From the NCBI GenBank assembly GCA_965234325.1, contig OZ248407.1, forward strand, positions 682,001 through 746,000: a stretch of DNA of 64,000 bases, in the 5' to 3' direction. Numbering within the stretch: position 1 is the stretch's first letter; each line of letters opens with the position of its first letter. Shown piece after piece: positions 17,736 through 30,430 of the stretch. The stretch is from Limnohabitans kasalickyi. Lineage in GTDB: Bacteria > Pseudomonadota > Gammaproteobacteria > Burkholderiales > Burkholderiaceae_C. A program made the translations under genes and the position numbers. The notes beneath the pieces are model-generated. The model had not been told where the DNA came from. It did no database searches and saw only the letters and a program-made list of their open reading frames with translations.

Positions 17736-18119
17736 ATGTCTGCTGCAAACATTGAAACCGTCTCCACGTCTGCTGACAAAGCCAAGCTTGTTGCGGTTGC
17801 ACTGTTGGTTGTGGCATCTATTGCTGGCTTTTATGGCTTGTCAGCCAAGGGTGTGATCGTTCAATGGGTGGTGTTGCTCTTGGGTTTGGCGGCTGCTGTG
17901 GTTGTGTTTGCTCTGTCCTTGCCAGGTCGTCAGCTCTCGGCATTTGGTCATGATGCGTGGCGTGAGGTCAAAAAGGTTGTGTGGCCAACGCGCAAAGAGT
18001 CAATTCAAATGACCTTGTATGTGTTTGCTTTTGTGGTGGTGATGGCCTTGTTTCTTTGGCTGACAGATAAGACCCTTGAATGGGTGTTTTACGACTTGAT
18101 TTTGGGCTGGAAAAAATAA
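17736..18119 (+). CDS. secE: Preprotein translocase subunit SecE
   Basis: Essential SecYEG translocon subunit. The 127-residue protein is the long, three-helix form: membrane segments at about residues 18-36, 43-65 and 95-115, with the conserved cytoplasmic amphipathic segment AWREVKKVVWPTRKESIQ between the second and third. It precedes nusG and overlaps its ATG by one base (TAATG), the standard secE-nusG arrangement, so translation of the two is probably coupled. Confidence 0.96.
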   Translation: MSAANIETVSTSADKAKLVAVALLVVASIAGFYGLSAKGVIVQWVVLLLGLAAAVVVFALSLPGRQLSAFGHDAWREVKKVVWPTRKESIQMTLYVFAFVVVMALFLWLTDKTLEWVFYDLILGWKK

Positions 18120-18703
18120 TGACCGACATCATCGATAACGCCGTTGCTGAAGTACCGGTCCCAACCAACCCTGATTTGCGTTGGTACGTGGTTCATGCCT
18201 ATTCGGGTATGGAAAAGGCTGTGGAGCGCAACATCCGCGAGAGCATTGCGCGTGCAGGTATGGACAATAAGTTCGGTCGCATCTTGGTGCCGACTGAAGA
18301 AGTTGTTGAGATGAAAAATGGTCAGCGCCGTACTGCTGAACGCAAGTTCTTCCCTGGGTATGTGTTTGTTGAAATGGTCATGGACGATGAGTCGTGGCAT
18401 TTGGTGAAGCACACCAACAAGGTGACTGGTTTTGTGGGTGGTGCGAAGAACCGTCCTGCGCCTATCTCTGAAGCTGAAGTTCAAAAGATCGTCAGCCAGA
18501 TGCAAGACGGCGTTGACAAGCCGCGACATAAAGTTGAATTCATGGTGGGTGAGTTGGTGCGTATCAAAGACGGCCCATTCACCGACTTCAATGGATCTGT
18601 CGAGGAAGTTAATTACGAAAAGAGCAAGGTTCGCGTGTCGGTGACCATTTTTGGTCGGGCAACACCGGTTGAGTTGGAATTCGGCCAGGTCGAAAAAACC
18701 TAA
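18119..18703 (+). CDS. nusG: Transcription termination/antitermination factor NusG
   Basis: RNA polymerase elongation factor that also links to Rho and ribosomal S10. The 194-residue protein has an NGN domain beginning RWYVVHAYSGMEKAVERNI near residue 20 and PGYVFVEMVMDD near 80. A C-terminal KOW domain follows, with GELVRIKDGPFTDFNGSVEE near 143. The ATG at 18119 overlaps the secE stop and fixes the start, since the frame stays open further upstream. It precedes the rplK operon as usual. Confidence 0.97.
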   Translation: MTDIIDNAVAEVPVPTNPDLRWYVVHAYSGMEKAVERNIRESIARAGMDNKFGRILVPTEEVVEMKNGQRRTAERKFFPGYVFVEMVMDDESWHLVKHTNKVTGFVGGAKNRPAPISEAEVQKIVSQMQDGVDKPRHKVEFMVGELVRIKDGPFTDFNGSVEEVNYEKSKVRVSVTIFGRATPVELEFGQVEKT

Positions 18704-18807
18704 TAAATTTGAGTGCTTGGTGCTACCCGACTCGGTGCCAAGTTGAAGAGAAGAGTCGCTAACCCCGGGGAGCTCGTTTTGAGCGTTTGACCCGTAAGGA
18801 GAAAAGC
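18704..18807 (+). promoter_or_regulatory. rplK leader with hairpin and strong RBS
   Basis: The 104-base leader has a nested hairpin: CTTGG at 18716-18720 pairs with CCAAG at 18738-18742, with ACC/GGT inside. It ends in TAAGGAG at about 18795, nine bases before the rplK ATG, which decides that start over the in-frame ATG-like codon at 18787. L1 autoregulates the L11 operon by binding a leader hairpin in other bacteria; whether this one serves is inference. Confidence 0.4.
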
Positions 18808-19239
18808 ATGGCGAAAAAAATCGTCGGCTTCATCAAGCTGCAAGTGCCAGCTGGTAAAGCTAATCCATCGCCACCTATTGGCCCAGCATTGGGTCAACGT
18901 GGTTTGAACATCATGGAATTTTGTAAGGCGTTCAACGCCCAGACCCAAGGCGTTGAGCCAGGTCTGCCATTGCCCGTGGTGATCACTGCATTTGCAGACA
19001 AATCATTTACTTTCGTGATCAAGACGCCTCCAGCGACAACCTTGATCAAGAAGGCTATCAAGTTGGACAAAGGCTCTGCTCGTCCACACGTCGACAAAGT
19101 TGGCAAGATCACGCGCGCTCAGCTCGAAGAAATCGCCAAAACCAAGATGGAAGACTTGAATGCCGCTGATTTGGACGCAGCTGTTCGCATCATCGCCGGC
19201 TCTGCCCGTTCGATGGGCGTGACTGTGGAGGGCGTGTAA
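18808..19239 (+). CDS. rplK: 50S ribosomal protein L11
   Basis: Binds 23S rRNA in the GTPase-associated centre. The 143-residue protein begins MAKKIVGFIKLQVPAGKANP and has the conserved PSPPIGPALGQRGLNIMEFCKAFN near residue 20 and the C-terminal rRNA-binding domain with GSARSMGVTVEG. Length is standard (142-143). It touches rplA: the stop is immediately followed by the rplA ATG. Confidence 0.98.
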   Translation: MAKKIVGFIKLQVPAGKANPSPPIGPALGQRGLNIMEFCKAFNAQTQGVEPGLPLPVVITAFADKSFTFVIKTPPATTLIKKAIKLDKGSARPHVDKVGKITRAQLEEIAKTKMEDLNAADLDAAVRIIAGSARSMGVTVEGV

Positions 19240-19935
19240 ATGTCTAAGTTGACTAAAAAACAAAAAGCCTTTGTGGGCAAAGTGGACAGCAATAAGTTGT
19301 ACGCCTTGACAGATGCCATCGGTATCGTCAAAGAGTGCGCGACTGCCAAGTTCGACGAGTCGATCGACGTTGCTGTGCAACTCGGTATCGATGCCAAGAA
19401 GTCTGACCAAGTCGTGCGCGGCGCTGTTGTGTTGCCTAATGGCACCGGCAAAACTGCGCGTGTGGCTGTGTTCGCACAAGGTGCTAAGGCCGAAGAAGCT
19501 AAAGCCGCTGGCGCTGACATCGTGGGTATGGACGACTTGGCCGCGATGGTCAAAGCCGGTGACATGCCTTTCGACGTGGTGATTGCTGCCCCTGACGCAA
19601 TGCGCGTTGTGGGTACTTTGGGTCAAATCTTGGGCCCACGTGGTCTGATGCCTAACCCCAAAGTTGGCACCGTCACACCAGACGTCGCTACCGCTGTGCG
19701 CAATGCTAAGGCTGGTCAAGTCCAGTTCCGCGTTGACAAAGCCGGTATCGTGCACGGCACCATTGGTCGCCGTTCGTTCGACACAGACAAACTCCAAGGT
19801 AACTTGGCCGCTTTGATCGAAGCGTTGAACAAGTCCAAGCCAGCCAGCAGCAAAGGTGTTTACCTGCGCAAAGTGGCCGTCTCATCCACCATGGGTGTTG
19901 GCGTGCGCGTGGATGTGCAAACTCTCGGCGCCTAA
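19240..19935 (+). CDS. rplA: 50S ribosomal protein L1
   Basis: Forms the L1 stalk at the ribosomal E site and usually represses its own operon. The 231-residue protein starts MSKLTKKQKAFVGKVDSNKL. The signature VGTLGQILGPRGLMPNPKVGTVTPDV near residue 123 and the C-terminal SSTMGVGVRVDVQTL are typical. It starts directly after the rplK stop. A 264-base leader separates it from rplJ. Confidence 0.98.
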   Translation: MSKLTKKQKAFVGKVDSNKLYALTDAIGIVKECATAKFDESIDVAVQLGIDAKKSDQVVRGAVVLPNGTGKTARVAVFAQGAKAEEAKAAGADIVGMDDLAAMVKAGDMPFDVVIAAPDAMRVVGTLGQILGPRGLMPNPKVGTVTPDVATAVRNAKAGQVQFRVDKAGIVHGTIGRRSFDTDKLQGNLAALIEALNKSKPASSKGVYLRKVAVSSTMGVGVRVDVQTLGA

Positions 19936-20199
19936 GTCGACGTTTGTCAATTCGAGCGCTGAATAAGCGTTCAAAATTTGAGCGGCATGAAAGTGCGGCT
20001 CAGAGTGGTGGGCTGGTCACGCTCTATGAGTGGTGACTAGGCCATCCAAGACCGTTGGTGTGGAGCTTGACTTCACTTAATTGAATGACCAACGCAGATG
20101 GCGATCCCGCTGAAATGGATTTTTTCCTGACAGTTAGGTCGCTGCAAAAGTGGCGTGTTGAAGAGCAAATGCTTAACGACACATTTAAAGGAGTAGACC
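19936..20199 (+). promoter_or_regulatory. rplJL leader region
   Basis: The 264 bases between rplA and rplJ contain no gene. A stem CGTTGGT (20053-20059) pairs with ACCAACG (20098-20104), enclosing internal helices, and the stretch ends in a strong AAAGGAG at about 20187, before a TTG start. In other bacteria the L10-(L7/L12) complex binds such a leader to repress rplJL. The position matches; the binding site itself is inferred. Confidence 0.5.
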
Positions 20200-20706
20200 T
20201 TGAGTCTGAATCGCAGTGAGAAAGAAGCGGTCATTTCAGAAGTGACCACACTCGCCGCCCAAGCTCAAACGCTGGTGATTGCGGAATACCGCGGCATCAC
20301 GGTCGCCGACATGACCAAACTGCGCGCTAAAGCACGTAGCACCGGTGTGAGCCTGAGTGTGTTGAAAAACACATTGGCTCGCCGTGCTGTCGCTGGCACA
20401 CAGTTTGAAGTTGTCGCTGATCAGATGACCGGCCCGTTGATCTATGGCTTCTCTGAGGATGCAGTGGCTGCCGCTAAGGTGGTGTCTGACTTCGCGAAAA
20501 CCAACACCAAGTTGGTCATTCGTGCAGGTGCATTCGCAGGCAAAGTCCTGGACGTTGAAGGCGTTAAGCAATTGGCAAGCATCCCTTCGAAAGAAGTTTT
20601 GTTGGCCCAGTTGTGTGGCTTGTTGATGTCGCCTATGTCGCGTACAGCCGTTGTGCTGGGTGCGTTGGCGGCCAAAAAAGGCGAAGGCGAAGCTGTTGCC
20701 GCTTAA
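20200..20706 (+). CDS. rplJ: 50S ribosomal protein L10
   Basis: Stalk base protein that carries L7/L12 dimers. The 168-residue protein reads MSLNRSEKEAVISEVTTLAA, with IAEYRGITVADMTKLRAKAR near residue 28, LKNTLARRAV near 52 and an Ala-rich C-terminus ending GEGEAVAA. The start is a TTG, supported by AAAGGAG eight bases upstream and by the family N-terminus; no ATG fits better. rplL follows after 40 bases. Confidence 0.97.
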   Translation: MSLNRSEKEAVISEVTTLAAQAQTLVIAEYRGITVADMTKLRAKARSTGVSLSVLKNTLARRAVAGTQFEVVADQMTGPLIYGFSEDAVAAAKVVSDFAKTNTKLVIRAGAFAGKVLDVEGVKQLASIPSKEVLLAQLCGLLMSPMSRTAVVLGALAAKKGEGEAVAA

Positions 20707-20746
20707 GGCCAGCGTTCGTGTTTTAACCAATTGTTAGGAAATAAAA

Positions 20747-21121
20747 ATGGCATTCGATAAAGACGCATTTTTGACCGCGCTGGACAGCATGACGGTCATG
20801 GAACTCAACGACTTGGTGAAAGCCATCGAAGAGAAATTTGGTGTGAGCGCTGCCGCTATGGCTGCTCCCGCTGCGGCTGGTGGCGGTGCTGCTGCTGCTG
20901 CTGAAGAGAAGACTGAATTCAACGTGATGTTGATGGAAGCCGGCGCTAACAAAGTGTCCGTGATTAAAGCTGTGCGCGAAATCACCGGTCTGGGCTTGAA
21001 AGAAGCCAAAGACGTTGTGGACGGTGCTCCTAAGGCCGTTAAAGAAGGCGTGTCCAAGGCTGACGCCGAAGCCGCCAAGAAGAAGCTTGAAGAAGCTGGC
21101 GCCAAGGTTGAACTGAAGTAA
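20747..21121 (+). CDS. rplL: 50S ribosomal protein L7/L12
   Basis: Flexible stalk protein that recruits translational GTPases. The 124-residue protein has an N-terminal dimer domain (MAFDKDAFLTALDSMTVMEL), an Ala/Gly-rich hinge near residues 38-55 and the C-terminal domain EKTEFNVMLMEAGANKVSVI followed by KAVREITGLGLKEAKDVVDG. It is acidic, as expected. It is followed by a strong hairpin before rpoB. Confidence 0.98.
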   Translation: MAFDKDAFLTALDSMTVMELNDLVKAIEEKFGVSAAAMAAPAAAGGGAAAAAEEKTEFNVMLMEAGANKVSVIKAVREITGLGLKEAKDVVDGAPKAVKEGVSKADAEAAKKKLEEAGAKVELK

Positions 21122-21137
21122 TTCGGTTCCCGCTCAA

Positions 21138-21167
21138 GGCTGGAGTGTCCCGCAAGGGCCTCCAGCC
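21138..21167 (+). terminator. Hairpin between rplL and rpoB
   Basis: GGCTGGAG at 21138-21145 pairs with CTCCAGCC at 21160-21167, followed by TTCTGTGCTT. This is the position where many bacteria have a partial terminator that sets lower rpoBC than rplJL expression, or an RNase III site. The U-run is weak, fitting partial read-through. Confidence 0.6.
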
Positions 21168-21379
21168 TTCTGTGCTTACAGAGCGCACCCAAAAGCAGGT
21201 TGACCAAAATCGGTTTTTGAGTGTCTTCTGACCCCAACTGCAGAAGATGCCTTGGTTCGGGTTGCGTGCAATGCGCAACCGTCCGCCAACGCTGGTAGAG
21301 GCCAGCCGCCAAGCCTGTTGTATGAGACTTAGTAATCTCATGCAACTCACAGTTCTGAAAGATCAAGCCCGGAGATCTC

Positions 21380-24300
21380 ATGGCCTATTCATACACCGAA
21401 CGCAAGCGTATCCGCAAGAGTTTCGGCAGCCGCGACAGCGTGCTGGAAATTCCTTATTTGTTGCAAATGCAAAAAGACGCGTACACCGCGTTTTTGCAAG
21501 CGGACGTTATCCCTAAAAAGCGCACCAACGAAGGTCTGCAAGCTGCATTTGAAGCTGCATTCCCTATCGTGTCGCACAACGGTTTTGTCGAGATGAAATA
21601 TCTCGAGTACAACTTGGCCAAGCCTGCGTTTGACGTGCGTGAATGTCAAACCCGTGGCCTGACGTTTTCGTCGGCTGTGCGCGCTCGCGTTCAATTGATC
21701 ATTTATGACCGTGAGTCGTCGACGCCTCAGTCCAAAGTGGTTCGTGAAGTGAAAGAGCAAGAGGTCTACATGGGCGAAGTGCCTTTGATGACCGACAAAG
21801 GCTCGTTCATCATCAACGGTACAGAGCGCGTGATCGTGTCTCAGTTGCACCGTTCACCTGGCGTGTTCTTTGAACACGACAAGGGCAAGACCCACAGCTC
21901 TGGCAAATTGTTGTTCAGCGCTCGCATCATCCCTTACCGCGGTTCATGGCTCGACTTCGAATTCGACCCCAAAGACCTGCTGTACTTCCGTGTTGACCGC
22001 CGTCGCAAGATGCCCGTCACCATTCTGTTGAAAGCCATTGGCCTGACACCAGAAACCATCCTCGCGAACTTCTTTGTGAACGACAATTTCCGCTTGATGG
22101 ACAGCGGCGCACAAATGGAATTTGTGGCCGAGCGTCTGCGCGGTGAAGTGGCACGTTTTGACATCACCGACAAGTCGGGCAAAGTCATCGTCGCCAAAGA
22201 TAAGCGCGTGACTGCACGCCATACCCGCGAGTTGGAGCAGTCCAACACCACCCACGTCAGCGTGCCCGAAGATTTCTTGATCGGTCGCGTGATCGCCAAG
22301 AACATCATCGACTCGGATACTGGTGAATTGATTGCCCGTTCCAACGACGAGTTGACCGAAGCCTTGCTCAAGAAATTGCGCGAAGCTGGCGTGCAGGATC
22401 TGCAATGTATCTACACGAACGAACTCGACCAAGGCGCCTTCATCTCGCAAACACTGCGCACCGATGAAACCGTGGACGAATTCGCTGCACGCGTCGCCAT
22501 CTACCGCATGATGCGTCCTGGCGAGCCACCGACCGAAGACGCGGTGCAAGCCTTGTTCCAGCGCTTGTTCTACAACCCAGACACGTACGATTTGTCGCGC
22601 GTGGGTCGCATGAAGTTCAACGCCAAAGTGGGCGTCAACGAATCAACAGGCCCCATGGTCTTGACCAACGAAGACATTTTGTCGGTGGTCAAAATTTTGG
22701 TGGACTTGCGCAACGGCCGTGGTGAAGTCGATGACATCGACCACTTGGGTAACCGTCGCGTGCGTTGCGTGGGCGAGTTGGCCGAAAACCAATACCGCAC
22801 AGGTTTGGCACGTATCGAAAAAGCCGTGAAAGAGCGTTTAGGCCAAGCCGAGCAAGAGCCGCTCATGCCCCACGACTTGATCAACTCCAAGCCCATCTCT
22901 GCTGCGTTGAAAGAATTCTTCGGCGCCTCACAGTTGTCGCAGTTCATGGACCAAACCAACCCCTTGGCCGAGATCACGCACAAGCGTCGCGTCTCAGCAT
23001 TGGGCCCAGGCGGTTTGACACGCGAACGCGCAGGCTTTGAAGTGCGCGACGTGCACGTCACCCACTACGGTCGCGTGTGCCCCATTGAAACGCCAGAAGG
23101 TCCAAACATTGGTTTGATCAACTCGTTGGCTTTGTACGCGCGCTTGAACGAGTACGGCTTCATCGAAACACCTTACCGTCGCGTGGTCGAAGGCAAAGTG
23201 ACGATGGACATCGACTACTTGTCCGCCATTGAAGAAGGCAAATACGTCATCGCGCAGGCCAACGCCACGCTCGACAAAGACGGCCAACTGATCGGCGATT
23301 TGGTGTCTGCCCGTGCCAACGGCGAATCCATTTTGTGTGGTGCAGAGCGCATCCAGTACATGGACGTGTCGCCTGCCCAGATCGTTTCAGTGGCGGCCTC
23401 TTTGGTGCCGTTCCTTGAGCACGATGACGCGAACCGCGCGTTGATGGGTGCCAACATGTCACGTCAAGCCGTGCCTGTGTTGCGTCCAGAAAAACCCATG
23501 GTCGGTACTGGTATCGAGCGCGTTGCTGCGGTCGACTCTGGCACGGTGGTGACTGCGACGCGTGGTGGTGTGGTGGACTACGTGGATGCAACCCGCGTGG
23601 TGGTTCGCGTGAACGACGCTGAAGCCTTGGCTGGCGAAGTGGGCGTGGACATCTACAACCTCATCAAGTACCAACGTTCTAACCAAAACACCAACATCCA
23701 TCAGCGTCCTATCGTCAAGCGTGGCGACAAGATTGCCAAGGGTGACGTGGTGGCTGACGGTGCATCGACTGACTTGGGCGAAATCGCCATCGGTCAAAAC
23801 ATGTTGATCGCCTTCATGCCTTGGAACGGCTATAACTTCGAAGACTCGATCTTGATCAGCGAGCGCGTGGTGGCAGAAGACCGCTACACCTCGATCCACA
23901 TCGAAGAACTCGTGGTGATGGCACGTGACACCAAGTTGGGCGCTGAAGAAATCACACGTGATATTCCTAACTTGGCTGAGCAACAACTCAACCGTTTGGA
24001 TGATTCCGGCATCATCTACGTGGGCGCAGAAGTGCAGCCCGGCGACACACTGGTCGGCAAGGTCACGCCAAAAGGCGAAACCACATTGACACCAGAAGAA
24101 AAACTGTTGCGCGCCATCTTCGGCGAAAAAGCCAGCGATGTGAAAGACACATCGCTGCGCGTGAGCCAAGGTTCGCAAGGTACGGTCATCGACGTGCAAG
24201 TCTTCACCCGTGAAGGCATCGTGCGCGACAAGCGTGCTCAGCAAATTATTGATGACGAACTCAAGCGTTTCCGCCTTGACTTGAACGACCAGCTCCGCAT

Positions 24301-25492
24301 CGTGGAAGCTGACGCGTTTGACCGTATCGAAAAACTCTTGGTCGGTAAAGCTGCCAACGGCGGCCCGAACAAGTTAGCCAAAGGCAGCGTCATCGACAAA
24401 GCCTATATGACATCGGTTGAGAAGTTCCATTGGTTCGACATTCGTCCTGCAGACGAAGAAGTCGCAAGCCAATTGGAGAGCATCAAAAACGCGATGGAAC
24501 AAACCCGTCACAGCTTTGACTTGGCCTTCGAAGAGAAGCGCAAGAAGTTGACGCAAGGCGACGAGTTGCCAGCGGGCGTGTTGAAGATGGTCAAGGTCTA
24601 CTTGGCTGTTAAGCGTCGCTTGCAGCCAGGTGACAAGATGGCCGGTCGTCACGGTAACAAGGGTGTGGTCTCGAAGATCGTTCCGGTCGAAGACATGCCT
24701 TATATGGCTGACGGCACTCCGTGCGACATCGTGTTGAACCCCTTGGGCGTTCCTTCACGGATGAACGTGGGTCAGGTGTTGGAAGTTCACTTGGGCTGGG
24801 CCGGTAAAGGTATCGGTCAGCGCATTGGCAACATGTTGCAAGCCGAAGCCAAAGTGTCTGAAATGCGCACCTTCATGGAAGAGTTGTACAACTCGACCGG
24901 TCGCAAAGAGGACCTGAGCCAGTTGTCTGACACGCAAGTGTTGGAAATGGCTGGCAACTTGACCAACGGTGTTCCTTTTGCCACCCCCGTGTTCGACGGC
25001 GCTGCAGAAGAAGACATCCGCACCATGTTGAAACTGGCATACCCAGACGACATAGCCAAAGCCAAGGGCCTTACCGCCACACGCACACAGGCGAATTTGT
25101 TCGATGGTCGTACCGGCGAAGCTTTCGAGCGTCCCACCACCATCGGTTACATGCACTTCTTGAAGCTCCACCATTTGGTCGACGACAAGATGCACGCACG
25201 TTCTACAGGTCCGTACAGCTTGGTCACACAGCAGCCGCTGGGTGGTAAGGCGCAGTTCGGTGGCCAGCGCTTCGGTGAGATGGAAGTGTGGGCGTTGGAA
25301 GCGTACGGCGCTTCTTACACGCTGCAAGAAATGCTGACCGTCAAGTCCGACGACGTGCAAGGTCGTACCAAGGTGTACGAGAGCATCGTCAAAGGCGAGC
25401 ATTCGATCGAAGCGGGCATGCCCGAGTCGTTCAACGTGTTGGTCAAGGAAATTCGTTCATTGGGTATCGACATTGAGTTGGACCGCGCCTGA
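21380..25492 (+). CDS. rpoB: RNA polymerase beta subunit
   Basis: A 1370-residue beta subunit starting MAYSYTERKRIRKSFGSRDS. Recognisable parts are NGTERVIVSQLHRSPGVFFE, the rifampicin-cluster region FFGASQLSQFMDQTNPLAEI with THKRRVSALGPGGLTRERAG, the GANMSRQAVP stretch, PWNGYNFEDSILISERVV, and the C-terminal GGKAQFGGQRFGEMEVWALE. In the rifampicin region the usual susceptible residues (Q, D, H, S) are present, so no resistance change is obvious. A GGAGATCTC ribosome site precedes the ATG. It is followed by rpoC after 72 bases. Confidence 0.98.
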   Translation: MAYSYTERKRIRKSFGSRDSVLEIPYLLQMQKDAYTAFLQADVIPKKRTNEGLQAAFEAAFPIVSHNGFVEMKYLEYNLAKPAFDVRECQTRGLTFSSAVRARVQLIIYDRESSTPQSKVVREVKEQEVYMGEVPLMTDKGSFIINGTERVIVSQLHRSPGVFFEHDKGKTHSSGKLLFSARIIPYRGSWLDFEFDPKDLLYFRVDRRRKMPVTILLKAIGLTPETILANFFVNDNFRLMDSGAQMEFVAERLRGEVARFDITDKSGKVIVAKDKRVTARHTRELEQSNTTHVSVPEDFLIGRVIAKNIIDSDTGELIARSNDELTEALLKKLREAGVQDLQCIYTNELDQGAFISQTLRTDETVDEFAARVAIYRMMRPGEPPTEDAVQALFQRLFYNPDTYDLSRVGRMKFNAKVGVNESTGPMVLTNEDILSVVKILVDLRNGRGEVDDIDHLGNRRVRCVGELAENQYRTGLARIEKAVKERLGQAEQEPLMPHDLINSKPISAALKEFFGASQLSQFMDQTNPLAEITHKRRVSALGPGGLTRERAGFEVRDVHVTHYGRVCPIETPEGPNIGLINSLALYARLNEYGFIETPYRRVVEGKVTMDIDYLSAIEEGKYVIAQANATLDKDGQLIGDLVSARANGESILCGAERIQYMDVSPAQIVSVAASLVPFLEHDDANRALMGANMSRQAVPVLRPEKPMVGTGIERVAAVDSGTVVTATRGGVVDYVDATRVVVRVNDAEALAGEVGVDIYNLIKYQRSNQNTNIHQRPIVKRGDKIAKGDVVADGASTDLGEIAIGQNMLIAFMPWNGYNFEDSILISERVVAEDRYTSIHIEELVVMARDTKLGAEEITRDIPNLAEQQLNRLDDSGIIYVGAEVQPGDTLVGKVTPKGETTLTPEEKLLRAIFGEKASDVKDTSLRVSQGSQGTVIDVQVFTREGIVRDKRAQQIIDDELKRFRLDLNDQLRIVEADAFDRIEKLLVGKAANGGPNKLAKGSVIDKAYMTSVEKFHWFDIRPADEEVASQLESIKNAMEQTRHSFDLAFEEKRKKLTQGDELPAGVLKMVKVYLAVKRRLQPGDKMAGRHGNKGVVSKIVPVEDMPYMADGTPCDIVLNPLGVPSRMNVGQVLEVHLGWAGKGIGQRIGNMLQAEAKVSEMRTFMEELYNSTGRKEDLSQLSDTQVLEMAGNLTNGVPFATPVFDGAAEEDIRTMLKLAYPDDIAKAKGLTATRTQANLFDGRTGEAFERPTTIGYMHFLKLHHLVDDKMHARSTGPYSLVTQQPLGGKAQFGGQRFGEMEVWALEAYGASYTLQEMLTVKSDDVQGRTKVYESIVKGEHSIEAGMPESFNVLVKEIRSLGIDIELDRA

Positions 25493-25564
25493 TAGGAATT
25501 TGGACAGCGCAAGCGCGCTGTCCGAACTGATCAAGCCTCTCCAACCAAATTAAGGATTTAAAAC

Positions 25565-29791
<4,227 letters not shown>

Positions 29792-29802
29792 AGTGACCCA
29801 CT

Positions 29803-29830
29803 CAACAAAGGCCCGCAAGGGCCTTTGTTG
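29803..29830 (+). terminator. rpoBC operon terminator
   Basis: A perfect 12-bp stem, CAACAAAGGCCC with GGGCCTTTGTTG, and a GCAA tetraloop, starting 12 bases after the rpoC stop. The 3' arm itself is T-rich. This is the end of the long secE-rpoC cluster. Confidence 0.85.
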
Positions 29831-29872
29831 TTGGTGGACGTGAGTTTTGACAATCCAATCAAAGGTGACGGC

Positions 29873-30430
29873 ATGGTAGAAGCGTGGTGGTTTTGGGCGG
29901 TGGTGGCTGTGCTTGTCTTTTGGGCGGTTGGGGCTTACCAGCGTTTGGTGGGCTTACGCTCGCAAGTCATCAAACAATTCGCAGTGCTCGAAGAGCTGAT
30001 GTTGCGCTATCAAAGTTTGGTGCAAGAGGCGACCACGGCAGCGGTGACCTCACCCTCGGGGTGGCACACCGCAGTGGCCCCTGAGTTGGGCGCCAGCCAT
30101 TGGACGCGCTTGCAAGTGGCGGCTAATTTGTCCGCCATGGCGATGGCGCGCATGCAAGAGCATCCGCTAGACCCGTCGTCCGCCATCGCCTTGGTGGCGA
30201 CCAGCCGTGATTTGCAAGAAGCTTGGGAGTCCTTGACACACCCCGATGTGTATTACGTGTCGGTGCCCACCGAACTCACCCAACACTGGCGTGAGTTGGG
30301 CATTGCCATTCAACCCGATTTACAGCGGTTCAACCAAGCGGTGCTGCTTTACAACGACGCCATCGCCATGTTTCCAGCCGTGCTGCTGGCCCGAGTTTTT
30401 AAATACAAAGCAGGACGCGTTCTCGAATGA
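29873..30430 (+). CDS. LemA-like membrane-anchored protein
   Basis: A 185-residue protein with one N-terminal membrane helix (WWFWAVVAVLVFWAVGAYQ) followed by RLVGLRSQVIKQFAVLEELM, the pattern of LemA-family proteins, where a helix is followed by a YNxLVxLRxxVxxAW motif and a helical cytoplasmic or periplasmic bundle. The match is partial: the canonical RYDLIPNLV is replaced by RYQSLVQEA. The ATG at 29873 with AAAGGTGAC upstream is preferred over GTG codons before it. It overlaps rsmB by 4 bases (ATGA), so it belongs to the rsmB-DUF4390-ntrYX operon. Function is not known. Confidence 0.7.
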   Translation: MVEAWWFWAVVAVLVFWAVGAYQRLVGLRSQVIKQFAVLEELMLRYQSLVQEATTAAVTSPSGWHTAVAPELGASHWTRLQVAANLSAMAMARMQEHPLDPSSAIALVATSRDLQEAWESLTHPDVYYVSVPTELTQHWRELGIAIQPDLQRFNQAVLLYNDAIAMFPAVLLARVFKYKAGRVLE